DNA of 17,373 nt from Carex sylvatica (lineage: Eukaryota > Streptophyta > Magnoliopsida > Poales > Cyperaceae). A model generated the notes under the pieces. It ran no database searches and was not told where the DNA came from. It was given only the letters and a program-made list of their open reading frames with translations. This document shows positions 9,701 through 17,373 of this stretch, piece by piece (the stretch's first letter is position 1; every line of letters starts with the position of its first letter). The stretch covers positions 1 through 17,373 of the forward strand of contig CAXKVR010000532.1 in assembly GCA_964058845.1 (NCBI GenBank), read 5' to 3'. A program made the translations under genes and the position numbers.

Positions 9701-12700
9701 TATGAACTGGTATAACAGTATCTCTTGTTCATTTAGCTGTTGAGCCACATCATGCCAGGTTGTAAGCCAAAAAAAAAAAAAAAAACCTAATAGATAACGA
9801 CACTACCCAAGGGCTTTTAGCAAATTAAACCAACAGTTTCTGATCCTTGCAGATATATACCCGACAAGTGTTATATTGCAATTAACACTCAATCTCTGTA
9901 CGATAAAAAATACAGAAACTTCAGACTGATATGATAAAAAGGCACATTCCTTAGTATTAACAATTTTATCCCTACTAATCCCCATAATTTTCCTAAATCC
10001 AAATGACGTAGTATGTCTTAAAGTTGATAAAGAGGTCCCGTGTTAGGCTCTAAGTGCAACTAATTGAATCAAGATCACATAGGAATAATATTTTTCATTG
10101 ATTAAAATCTTTTTCCAATATTGAGTGCTATTTGCAAACATCCCTCAAAATAATGGAATGCAAATAAGAAATGTCTGGGGTTGCATATTCAAGTAGTCGT
10201 TGGCAATTACCAAACAAACTATATTTTGTCACAATACACCATTAATGAGTAGTTCCCTGGTGTGTACCAAGATGGAGGACCAGTATGCACCAATACCAAG
10301 TTAGATTGCAAGAAGTACACAAGAACATACTATTGTGCGAAGCAATGGTAGCCGGAGGTGGGAGCTCATCAGAGAGGGTACATGCACTGGCATCAAACAA
10401 CCTAGAAAATACAAAGTCAGCCCTTTCTATGTCTGCTTGAGAAGGATGTGGGTTCCTCTCATCCTGCAATGTACAAATAACGCGACATTTTCCAGCAATT
10501 GCGTCCTGCCATTTATTGAAGAGAAGTTCTAAGCAGGTGTGATATAAGATAAAGATCAAAAGGAACAAGTACCAATCAAGTCTAATGCTTTTAACTTTAT
10601 TTTTTTCTTATCTTAAGCAGGTGTTGAGTGGATTTTAGGGCCCAAATCTGGGGAAGTGGGCCTAGGGGCAGTGCTGATTTATTGAGTAATTTAGATCCAC
10701 CCACCCAAAGAAGAAAAGCAGGACAACCAAATCTTCCCTAATTTGGAGGTAGGTTTTGATTGGGTGATTGAGGAAAAAAATAATAAACATGAAGAAACCT
10801 TTCTAACTTGAAACTATATAGCAATTTAAACTGGCAAAAAGATTGCTCCTTTCCAATTTGTGAGTTATTCGTCCCTCTTTTGTAAAAGAAAAGGCTTTTT
10901 AGTGAATCTCTATGAAATTGCATCCCTTTTTGTCAAGTCGCTTGACCCTCATCTTTAAGTCCTCTATTATCTCTTCATATTCACTCTAGATACCTAAATT
11001 CAGAATGCATTGTGCATTTTATTTATTCCTTTATTGTTTGGGTGCTGATTTTTCTTTAAAAAGGGCAAACTCCAAACAGTGCGTTTGGACTGTCAAAGAA
11101 TAAAACTATCCAGGTCTGTGCGTGAAACTAGTGCTAGAAGAGTGCCACTCCAAATACAACAATAACAACAACAACCAAGCCTTTAGTCCCAAACAAGTTA
11201 GGATAGGCTACAAATGAAACCCAATCAGAGTCACAGAAGTCAAGATAGTATAAAAAAAAAATTATAATAATAATAATAACAATAGTAGTAGTACTAATAG
11301 TAAAAATGCTACCAATAATAATATTAATAATACTAACTATAGTATGCCTACACTATAGATCATAGGGGCCAAAGTCCCAAGACCTATGTCCTTGACCTCA
11401 AATCACTAGCCCTATAACCTAAAGTCTATAACACTACCCTACACAATATTTCCTAGGTCATGGTTTTGGTACTAGTACGTGGATCGCTAACTTCCATGCA
11501 CTCATGTCCAAAGCCAACTCTCTCGATACATTTCATTCCTTCAAGTCCCTTTTTACTGTTTTCACCCATGTCAATCTTGGCCAACCTCTCTACCTCTCCT
11601 TGTGTTTTTGACACGACTTATAATACCAATGAGCACCGATGCCTCGGGAGTAAGGGTGAAAATGGAGCGGATAGTGGTAAAACCACATTCATATCTCTTT
11701 TTTTATTTTCGGATATAGATAAGGAGCGGATATACGAATACGGGTCCGGATCGAATCGGATATTTATGAAAATAATATAAAAAATTAAAGTTCATAATAT
11801 TTATCTAATTATAATAGTGAATAACATAATTTTTTCATAATATATATTAAAATATATGCTATATATCTACTACTCAAATACGGATAATTGAAATGTAAAA
11901 CCATATCCGTATCCTTGTCCACACGGATATTCGGATATCGGATATCCACATCTAATTTTTCGAATACAGGATCGGATATTGTCCATACCGTTTTCACCAC
12001 TACTCAAAGGCCTCTGTTGGAGATACCCAAACCATCTCAAGCGGTGTTGGACGAGCTTCTCTTCAATCGGTGCTACCCAAGTTTGTTATTGTTACGTATA
12101 TCATTGTTTCTAATTCGGTCCCATCTTGTATGACCACAGATCTATTGTAGCATACACATCTCTGCTATACTTATCTTATGGACGTGTTGTCTTTTAGTAG
12201 CCCAACATTCTGCACCATACAATATCGCAGACCTAATTGTCGTCCTATAGAATTTGTCTTGGAGTTATTATGGGACAATTCACCCACAACGTTCATATCC
12301 TATGGCTAACATCTTCATCAATCTAACCATCACTCTGTAGCATCGATCCCAAATATCAAAAGGTGTCCGTCGTGAGCACTAATTGTCCAGCCAAAGTGAC
12401 ATCTCCATCCTCTGACCTAAACCCTAAACCCTAAACCCTAAATCCAAGAGTGTCACTCCAAATATCATTAAAAAGGAAAAAGAAACTATAGATGTATTGG
12501 CTTTCTTATAGATTGGTTGTGTATCAATTTCAATATCATTAATTATCCCATCAAATATCATTACATTTCAATATCTTTAATATCCCATCAAATATAGTTA
12601 AATATAGACCGTTGCAAGTTTACAATTGATAAATGGCGAAACCTGCATTGAAATTCACAATGTTTCATATATAATGTGTACAAGTATAGATTACTTGTCG

Positions 12701-15030
12701 GATTTTAAGTTATTTTTTACTGTTTTTAAGATTGTTGTCACTGCATTTCCACCCATATTTTATATCAAGTAGGTAAATAATTTAGAGTAGAACTAGGGTG
12801 TTCCTAAGTTCACCAGATCTCTTTGTGAACTCTAACTATAAAACCTATCGGATTGGCTTCAAATGACGAATCCAAACCATTGAAATCTTTCTACTTTATG
12901 AGTGATGCGCCTGCATGCGAAAATTTTAAATTTTAAAATTAATTTTATATAAAGTCAAGTGGTCAAAAGGTGTCCAAAAAATGAATGCATTAAAATTAAT
13001 TTATAAGCATTCTAATTTTGACCACTTGACCCCATACTAAATTAATTCGAAAGTTCAAAATTTTCACATGTAAACGCATCACTTGTAAAGTAGATTTTAA
13101 TGGTTTGGATTCATCGTTTGAAGTCAATTTAATAGATTTTAGAGTTGAGTTTACAAAGGAACTTGGTGAACTTAAGAAAACCCTAGTTCTACTCAATAAC
13201 TTATTTTCTTTAAATTATAAATATTTGTATATAGCATAGGGTATATAATATTTTATAAAATATAATTTGAATTCTATCAAATTGACTTCAAATGACGAAC
13301 CCAAATCATTGAAACCAATATTTACATGCAAAATATTTATAAATTTTCAAATTTATTTAGTATAGAATCAAGCAGTAAAAAAAATGATGATAAAAATGGC
13401 ACTTTAAAATTAACTTATAAACCTTTTTTTGACTGCTCGAGTTGGTACTAAATTAACTCCAAATTTCTAAATTTTATATACAAACACATCACTTAGTGGA
13501 GTAGATTGATTTCAATAGTTTGGATTCGTCGTTTGAAGTCAATATGATAGGTTTTGGAGCTAAGATCATCATTACGCTTAACGAGCTTAAGAACACCAAT
13601 ATACTCATATGTTTGCTAAAAACTCTCCAAGTCATGGACTTTACCCGACATACTAGTATCTTATTTTCTAAACCTGTCTAAATACAAATAACATCTAAGT
13701 TTGTATCCTTGTATATATATTTATATTAAATACACAAAAAAGATATCCAAATATATCCATCTAGAGAAGATTCAGACTGTTTAATAGAACATCCAATGAT
13801 AGCAAACATATCCAACATAATTTCACCATTATCATCAAGACCAGTGTTGTAAAAAACATACGTTTAGGCCGATTAATCAGCAAATTAGTCGTTGGCGGTG
13901 ACCAAACCATCATGGATTTTTCCGACTAATCGACCGATTATTCTTGATTAATCGCTTGGCGGTACCCTATCCGTCTGATGACCGCATACAGTTATTTACA
14001 ACACTGATCAAGACATTCATTATGCATCCCTCAATGCCCTTCCAGATCCTTGATTGCATTATAACACCTCCTTTAAAAGATGATAAATAAATGTCGATCA
14101 CATTTATTTATAAGAAAAACAAATGGGGAGGAGAAGGAGAAAGGAGAGGGAATGACAAAAACATCACCAAGAGGCACTTAATTAAACTTGCAATGATACC
14201 CAGAGTAAAGCTAGGGTGTGATGTGCTCACCAAGAGAGTTTGGTGAGCACAACTCCAAAAGTTCATCGGATCGACTTCAAACGCCAAATCCAAACCATTG
14301 AAATCCATGTACTTCACGAGTGATGCATGTACATGTAAAATTTTGAAAGTTTCAAGTTTATTTGCTACACGGTCAAGCGGTCAAAGAAATGAATATTTTA
14401 TAAGTTAATTTATAAGTTGTTTTATATATTCAATTTTTATTATTTCTTTGACCACTTGACCGTGTAGCAAATAAACTCGAAACTTTCAAAATTTTGCATG
14501 TACATGCATCACTCATGAAGTACATGGATTTCAACAGTTTGGATTCGGCGTTTGACGTCAATCCGATATGCTTTTGGAGTTTGCTCACCAAACTCTCTTG
14601 GTGAGCACATCACACCTAGCTTTGCTCATGATACCCATGCCTTGGATCCGCTACAAAAAATTAAGCCTAATGTTGGAAACATTAAGAATGGAGAGAGTAC
14701 CAATGGATTAATATCAGTCACACCGGTGACTTCGTTCCCACCACAAGCAAGGAAGACCTCCTTCTCCGATGGTTGATAGCTCCCTAAGTGCTTGTCAATC
14801 TCCGATGGATGAAGGAACCACACAATCTTAACCCTCTTGTCGCCCTTTGCACTCCAAATCTTCGTTATCTTACCAAGATGGGGCTCCGGGTCGTCATCTT
14901 TAAAGAGGTAGACATTGTCAAAGAGATTGTAGGTGATCTCGTCATACTTAAAATTCTTATAGAATTGCGCCTCTTTATTTTTTGACATCCCTCCCTTGTC
15001 CCCCCATTCGAAGGATATGTTGTCCTTCAT
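5969..15030 (-). CDS. ASI1: BAH and RRM domain protein, ANTI-SILENCING 1 (ASI1/IBM2/SG1) family, ten coding exons
   Basis: Seen: exons in transcript order are 15030-14701, 10505-10331, 9577-8961, 8553-8521, 8342-8250, 7797-7719, 7388-7298, 7071-6963, 6733-6617 and 6007-5969. They total 1683 nt, all GT-AG, all phases agreeing, giving 560 residues plus TAA. Layout: BAH domain about 20-165, charged linker 170-374, RRM about 395-480, basic tail to 560. Known: Arabidopsis ASI1 (about 610 aa) shares this order; it binds RNA, associates with EDM2 and AIPP1 on heterochromatin within introns, and promotes full-length (distal poly(A)) transcripts of genes such as IBM1 and RPP7. Start: the ATG at 15030 is chosen because the frame upstream meets a TGA if the proposed leader exon is joined. 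Odd: the second intron of the transcript is 4.2 kb and full of transposons. Nothing in the coding exons looks broken. The exact orthologue could be tested by a phylogeny. Confidence 0.93.
6223..6425. mobile_element. MITE-like element in ASI1-like intron 9
   Basis: The left end GAATGAGTGGCTTCGCCTTT and the right end, read inverted (GAATGAGTGGCTTTGTTTTT), agree over about 45 bp and continue to a shared ATCCGGGAAAAA. The interior holds two copies of AGTTTGGAGCCA, at about 6281 and 6352. About 203 bp, non-coding. Flanks show no clear target duplication, so the superfamily is left open. Confidence 0.7.
6554..6593 (-). mobile_element. RTE-type LINE 3' tail, about 40 bp
   Basis: On the minus strand this reads CCCCAACTTGTTTGGGACTA, then AAGGCTTGG, ending in GTT repeats. 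This is the well-known 3' end of plant RTE LINEs. It shares a run of 33 identical bases with the 3' end of the larger copy at 11157. It is in the same orientation as the host gene and starts about 23 bp inside the intron after the exon-9 donor. Confidence 0.75.
6963..8553 (-). CDS. ASI1: ASI1-like coding exons 4-8: RNA-recognition motif
   Basis: Five short exons (8553-8521, 8342-8250, 7797-7719, 7388-7298, 7071-6963) encode residues 375-509. KVVLLQNFDASFTASEIEDL matches the first strand (RNP2-like VLLQNF) and helix 1. TFGMAYAFFRNKEAANEVV gives the RNP1-like strand and helix 2. LVLPDGRPLLCSKG continues the family pattern (LPSGRPLVGS in Arabidopsis ASI1), then SFVGHLAIEKL. The preceding ARRKWFDFSGRNWAQKIQ parallels the ASI1 segment before its RRM. 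RNA binding through this domain is known for ASI1. The intron between exons 5 and 6 (7798-8249) contains three tandem GGTCCAG units at 8130-8150. Confidence 0.92.
8130..8150. repeat. Short tandem repeat (GGTCCAG)x3
   Basis: Three exact tandem copies of the 7-bp unit GGTCCAG, followed by GATGG, lie within an intron of the ASI1-like gene. No function is inferred. Confidence 0.8.
8961..9577 (-). CDS. ASI1: ASI1-like coding exon 3: low-complexity linker
   Basis: Encodes residues 170-374. The text is rich in Lys, Glu, Ser and Pro and is probably disordered. It holds basic clusters that could act in nuclear import (KVTKRVK, SPSRK, EVPRKRD). No catalytic motif is seen. It ends ASRRPIDVL at phase 0 with donor GTAAGA. 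The linker between BAH and RRM is the least conserved part of ASI1 proteins, so its identity rests on splice phase and position between the two domains. Confidence 0.9.
9578..10330 (-). other. ASI1-like coding intron 2
   Basis: A 753-bp intron between BAH exon 2 and the linker exon, AT-rich, with a 17-18 bp A tract near 9768-9785. The short open frames inside lack conserved text. I see no element with clear ends. Confidence 0.6.
10331..10505 (-). CDS. ASI1: ASI1-like coding exon 2: end of the BAH domain
   Basis: Encodes residues 111-168 plus one base. The text DAIAGKCRVICTLQDERNP then ADFVFSRLFD completes the BAH domain; plant ASI1 proteins read NPLEAISGKCNVVC followed by RNPQPS and ADFVF at this point, so joining NPL (exon 1) to DAIAGKC restores the family consensus exactly. 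This decides the acceptor as CAG at 10506-10508, not the TTAG at 10529-10530, which would add an unmatched LLFNKWQ. The donor GTATGT lies at 10330, and the split codon A|TT gives Ile169. Confidence 0.92.
11651..12002. mobile_element. hAT-like MITE nested in the LINE
   Basis: The ends are TAAGGGTGAAAATGGAGCGG and, inverted, TAGTGGTGAAAACGGTATGG, a common plant hAT-type terminus. The interior repeats GGATATCCG and CGGATAT motifs in both orientations. It splits LINE text that resumes at GGCCTCTGTTGGAGATACCC. Candidate 8-bp duplications CTCGGGAG (11643-11650) and CTCAAAGG (12003-12010) differ at four sites, all transitions, so the duplication call is weak while the element call is fair. Confidence 0.7.
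12020..12260 (-). pseudogene. Decayed RTE reverse-transcriptase C-terminal coding remnant
   Basis: Minus-strand translation shows AILYGAECWATKRQHVHKI, matching the plant LINE pattern YGAECWP followed by AEMRMLRWMCG. It is interrupted by a TAG after AEMCMLQ and by a shift before APIEEKLVQHRLRWFG, so the reading frame is dead. It is a remnant, not a working enzyme. Confidence 0.8.
12416..12442. repeat. Interstitial telomere-type repeat (CCCTAAA)n at the LINE 5' junction
   Basis: CCTAAA followed by three full CCCTAAA units is the Arabidopsis-type plant telomere repeat. It lies between the truncated 5' end of the LINE and the right-hand target duplication, separated from the latter by only TCC. 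Confidence 0.9.
12785..13194. mobile_element. Foldback Mutator-like MITE, copy A
   Basis: About 410 bp that is nearly all inverted repeat. The ends are GAGTAGAACTAGGG and its exact complement CCCTAGTTCTACTC; the arms continue about 200 bp with shared text such as GAATCCAAACCATTGAAATC and TCAAGTGGTCAAAA. Flanking 9-bp duplications AATAATTTA (12776-12784) and AATAACTTA (13195-13203) match at 8 of 9. Long inverted ends with a 9-bp duplication are typical of Mutator-like elements. It has no coding capacity. Confidence 0.85.
13230..13606. mobile_element. Foldback Mutator-like MITE, copy B (degraded)
   Basis: Inverted arms share TTGACTTCAAATGACGAACC (left) with the complement of GGATTCGTCGTTTGAAGTCA (right), text also present in copies A and C. 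The right end near 13606 (CAATATACTC) aligns with the copy-A terminus. The left 40-50 bp are too diverged to place the end, and no sure duplication is visible; boundaries are approximate. Confidence 0.65.
13842..14006. mobile_element. Small hAT-like MITE with perfect 8-bp duplication
   Basis: Termini CAGTGTTGTAAA and TTTACAACACTG are perfect 12-bp inverted repeats. ATCAAGAC flanks both sides (13834-13841 and 14007-14014), an exact 8-bp target duplication as made by hAT transposases. At 165 bp it is non-autonomous. The interior carries repeated CGATTAATC-like text. Confidence 0.88.
14203..14627. mobile_element. Foldback Mutator-like MITE, copy C (youngest looking)
   Basis: About 425 bp with arms of roughly 200 bp that agree at nearly every site, for example GCTACACGGTCAAG and CTTGACCGTGTAGC. 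Flanked by a perfect 10-bp direct repeat ATGATACCCA (14193-14202 and 14628-14637), consistent with a 9-10 bp Mutator-type duplication. It lies 73 bp inside the intron from the end of BAH exon 1. The high match between arms suggests it is younger than copies A and B. Confidence 0.88.
14701..15030 (-). CDS. ASI1: ASI1-like coding exon 1: N-terminus and most of the BAH domain
   Basis: Encodes residues 1-110. The text FEWGDKGGMSKNKEAQFYKN leads into the BAH fold, with LFDNVYLFKDD, PEPHLGKITKIW and VKIVWFLHPSEI as the recognisable core strands. These closely parallel the plant ASI1 pattern EPEPYIGKLVKIWE followed by VKVLWFFRPSEI. The exon ends NPL at phase 0 with donor GTACTC. Continuing the frame past 14701 only runs into intron text, so a longer single-exon reading is wrong. 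An acceptor TAG at 15044-15046 implies a leader exon further upstream. Confidence 0.93.
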
Positions 15031-15043
15031 CACGGTTACGCTC

Positions 15044-17030
15044 CTATTATTATAAAAAAAATGTTAGAGAATAATAAGTCCTCCAAGCTAGCACAATTTG
15101 TACAAGGCATAATCAACGTATAGCCCATGCCTTAGTGACCTCACATCAATCCAAATAAATATTATGGATATCCTAAGTTCATTAACGACGAAGACACATG
15201 TTCTATTTACTTCAAAGAGGGACTTTTTAAGTAATGAAAATCTTGGATAATGCACCCACAATCTAGTGATGCACAAAGTTCCTTCAATGCCTTTGGGTGT
15301 TCAATTTGTTACCCTTTGCTAAGGTTTTGCACACGTTGGACCCCCTTAAAGCATCTCTTAAAGTGACACAAACCATGTCTATGCTTCACATAGCTTATGC
15401 TACGAATCTTGCTTTAGGATTTTTGAGAATAATAAGTTCCCATGAGTTCAAGATACTTCGGAAGTAGCAACAACTTTGGTTTCGGATAATGGAAGTGATA
15501 TAGCTATCATAAGCCAAGATCTAGGAAACAATTAGCATTGTTTGAATCCAATACCACATTGTAAGTTACATAGCAGCAATGACTTTTTGTTTCCAAAAAG
15601 ATATTGCGTAGTAAGCTTGTTTGGCATAAATTCAATATCATCTTCCAATACCACCAATATCTAAAGAACCCAAAATCTGATTCAAACTACTACATAAGAT
15701 ATTCTCTCTATTAACAAAAGTCCATCCAACCACCCACAAAATGAATCCCCCACCCCACCCCCACCTACCTCTCATCACCCTAAAAAAAGGACAAGAAATT
15801 GACGCCGCCTTGGGTTAACTTGAGGGTATAAATGAAATATGGAACAGTGAAACATCAATTTACACTCATTTCTACATCAGAAATTTATCGGGTTAAAATG
15901 AAAATGGGATCAGTTGGATAAAGTTATGTCAATTTAATGTGTTATTATTGCCCAACAGAACAAACAAGCATAATTGGAGTTAATTGCAAAACAAAAGAGT
16001 TATTTCATTAAAGTGAGGCTTAATCAATTGGGGAACTGCTATGATGTAGCTCAGTGTACCAACCAAACATTCAGTGTGCCTGCTGATATTGTAACCCTCG
16101 ATCAACAGCCAACAAAAAAAAAAACTCTATTTTTTCAGCATAATAACAAGTTTGCTATCTGCTCAAGATGCTGATCTTGATTCCAGATTGCCAAATCAAC
16201 CAATACTGCTCTCTACAATTGTCAGGAAAAAGCAAGACATCATTTACAAGCATAAGGTTCCACCACTACCAGACCTGTTCTTTATTTTTATCATTCTAGT
16301 GTAATTTAAACTATACTATGAGATGAAATGGATCTAAATATCAAATGCATCACAAAAAGTCTAACAAAGAAATGCTATAATCAACCTTCATGTACAACAA
16401 AGCAACAGCGAGGACTGCACAATTGGTGACATGTTAACAATGAAGGATCAATTTTATTTATGCATTGCAACCCTCCAAATATATATGATATGTCCTACAG
16501 AGTAGGTTCATTTGATGTGCAATAAAATGTGAGACTCCAAGATAACACCAGAGTTTTTTTTTTTTGTTTTGTTAGAACAGTTGTTGTAATTCCTATTGAG
16601 ATGTTTAATGGATCTAAACCTAGGATTCCTTTAAAGTGCTTTACAATGTTTGACAAGAGAGAATCTAAAGATAGCTGGACAGAAGAATTGATATAGTCAC
16701 TTTGAAATTTCAACGTCCAAGCAAAGAAATGCTAATGAAAACCAATGTCAAGAGGCTCCAGTCGAAAAATCTAGCACCACTTAAACCAACATTTCTATGG
16801 AAGCTTCACACCCATTTAACGCATGCAAGCCAATTTGCACGTCTGCTATCCATTTAATAGGCTACGTAGGCACAAAATGAGCAATTTGACGTGAAAATAC
16901 ACAAGCACATGAACAATTGTATGTCATATAAATCCTAGACTTTTTTTTTTTCTGAAACTTCAAAAATTAAAGAAGTAAATCAGGAACAAAAAGAAATAGC
17001 AGAACAATCTGAGTTTGAAGAGGGCAGTAC
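15044..17030 (-). other. Probable 5'-UTR intron of the ASI1-like gene
   Basis: Acceptor TAG at 15044-15046 precedes the start codon by 13 bases, and a good donor (CTGAAG|GTACTG) sits at 17029-17030. Between them are about 2 kb of AT-rich text with no conserved coding frames and no element with clear ends. Assignment as a single leader intron is inferred from these two sites. Confidence 0.55.
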
Positions 17031-17135
17031 CTTCAGATATGAGAAATGCACGACCGTGAAAGATGTTTGAGATGGAGTAGTTGCTTGGGACAGTGGAGAG
17101 GAGATATCTGGACGGAACAAGAGAGTGGTGAGAGA
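17031..17135 (-). other. Probable non-coding first exon of the ASI1-like gene
   Basis: The minus strand here is CT-rich (CATTTCTCTCTCTCACCACT), as plant leaders often are, and ends CATATCTGAAG before a GT donor. Joined to the acceptor at 15043 it gives an in-frame TGA ahead of ATG 15030, so it would be untranslated. The upstream limit is a guess from the TATA-like box. Confidence 0.5.
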
Positions 17136-17159
17136 GAGAAATGGGGCTCACTCAGTGCG

Positions 17160-17166
17160 TTTAATA
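17160..17166 (-). promoter_or_regulatory. TATA-like box for the ASI1-like gene
   Basis: The minus-strand sequence TATTAAA (within GCTATTAAACGC) lies about 25-35 bp ahead of the CT-rich leader, the usual TATA spacing. The rest of the window to 17373 is upstream flank in which I see no other gene. Confidence 0.4.
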
Positions 17167-17373
17167 GCAAAAAAAGAACAAGAAACAACTTTCGAGAACA
17201 GGAATATGCTCACCGTGCTAACATCCGACTGGGGCTCAGAGAAAACCCCGAAACCTAGGTCACAGAAAAAGAAAAGTGAATACCAGTAAGAATAAAACCA
17301 TAATTTAGGTTTCGATGTTCAAACGGTAGATGTTTTTGGAAATGTCCGAAGTTTCGGGCAAAACGAATCGTAT

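Larger units (their letters stand above)
11157..12445 (-). mobile_element. 5'-truncated RTE-type LINE, interrupted by a MITE
   Basis: The minus strand reads RTE LINE 3' sequence ending in GTTGTT repeats at 11157. A near-perfect 19-bp direct repeat flanks it: AAGAGTGCCACTCCAAATA at 11138-11156 and AAGAGTGTCACTCCAAATA at 12446-12464, one mismatch, so these are target duplications. The element is cut at its 5' end (near 12416), which is typical of target-primed reverse transcription. Removing the nested MITE leaves about 0.94 kb. Orientation is the same as the host gene. Confidence 0.9.
10506..14700 (-). other. 4.2-kb transposon-filled intron splitting the BAH domain
   Basis: Donor GTACTC at 14700 and acceptor CAG at 10506-10508 are fixed by protein conservation on both sides. 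The intron contains the elements listed separately: an RTE LINE with a nested hAT-like MITE, three foldback Mutator-like MITEs and a small hAT-like MITE. Together they cover over half of it. The part at 10509-11137, nearest the acceptor, shows no recognisable element. Confidence 0.9.

Noticed and set aside
10506..10528. Alternative acceptor TTAG at 10529-10530 for BAH exon 2
   Set aside because: It would start the exon with two extra bases (phase 2), while exon 1 ends at phase 0. The CAG at 10506-10508 gives phase 0 and restores the conserved NPL-DAIAGKC join.
12416..12442. Telomere or ancient chromosome fusion
   Set aside because: Only about four repeat units are present and they sit exactly at a LINE junction inside an intron, so an insertion event explains them better.
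12785..14627. Foldback arms as a microRNA precursor gene
   Set aside because: Termini, target duplications and multiple related copies identify them as MITEs; no evidence singles out one mature small RNA.
14626..14700. Extension of the BAH exon reading frame to 14626
   Set aside because: The frame after NPL loses all similarity, and a GT donor sits exactly at the point where the family sequence continues in the next exon at 10505.
15974..17258. Short open frames near the right end as coding genes
   Set aside because: They lack conserved motifs, have no supporting splice or start context, and fall in the inferred leader intron or promoter of the ASI1-like gene.

Overview
This window is nuclear DNA from a flowering plant. 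Both genes are plant orthologues split by GT-AG introns, the introns are AT-rich, and they carry plant-type MITEs, a plant RTE-type LINE and the plant telomere motif. I cannot name the species. The window holds two protein-coding genes that converge on each other. No tRNA, rRNA or CRISPR array was seen.

Left half, + strand (1293-4497): a complete four-exon gene for vacuolar H+-ATPase subunit c'' (VHA-c'', 176 aa), a membrane-rotor proteolipid of the V-ATPase. A pyrimidine-rich leader and a G-box lie upstream, and an AATAAA lies about 170 bp after the stop. Its third intron carries a MITE-like element with about 45-bp inverted ends.

Right half, - strand (5969-15030, with a probable non-coding first exon near 17031-17135): a complete gene of ten coding exons for a 560-aa BAH + RRM nuclear protein. 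It matches the plant ANTI-SILENCING 1 family (ASI1, also called IBM2 or SG1). All splice joins keep frame: BAH domain (exons 1-2), long charged linker (exon 3), RRM (exons 4-8) and a basic C-terminal tail (exons 9-10). The two genes have no known functional link, and only their 3' ends face each other across about 1.5 kb.

The most notable region is the 4.2-kb intron that splits the BAH domain (10506-14700). It is packed with transposable elements. From left to right these are an RTE LINE fragment with a 19-bp target duplication (11157-12445), itself interrupted by a hAT-like MITE and carrying telomere-type repeats exactly at its 5' junction; three related long-foldback Mutator-like MITEs (12785-13194, about 13230-13606, 14203-14627); and a small hAT-like MITE with a perfect 8-bp duplication (13842-14006). 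In Arabidopsis, ASI1 is the factor that lets transcription run through introns containing such elements. The gene may therefore depend on its own product, which is the main hypothesis offered here.
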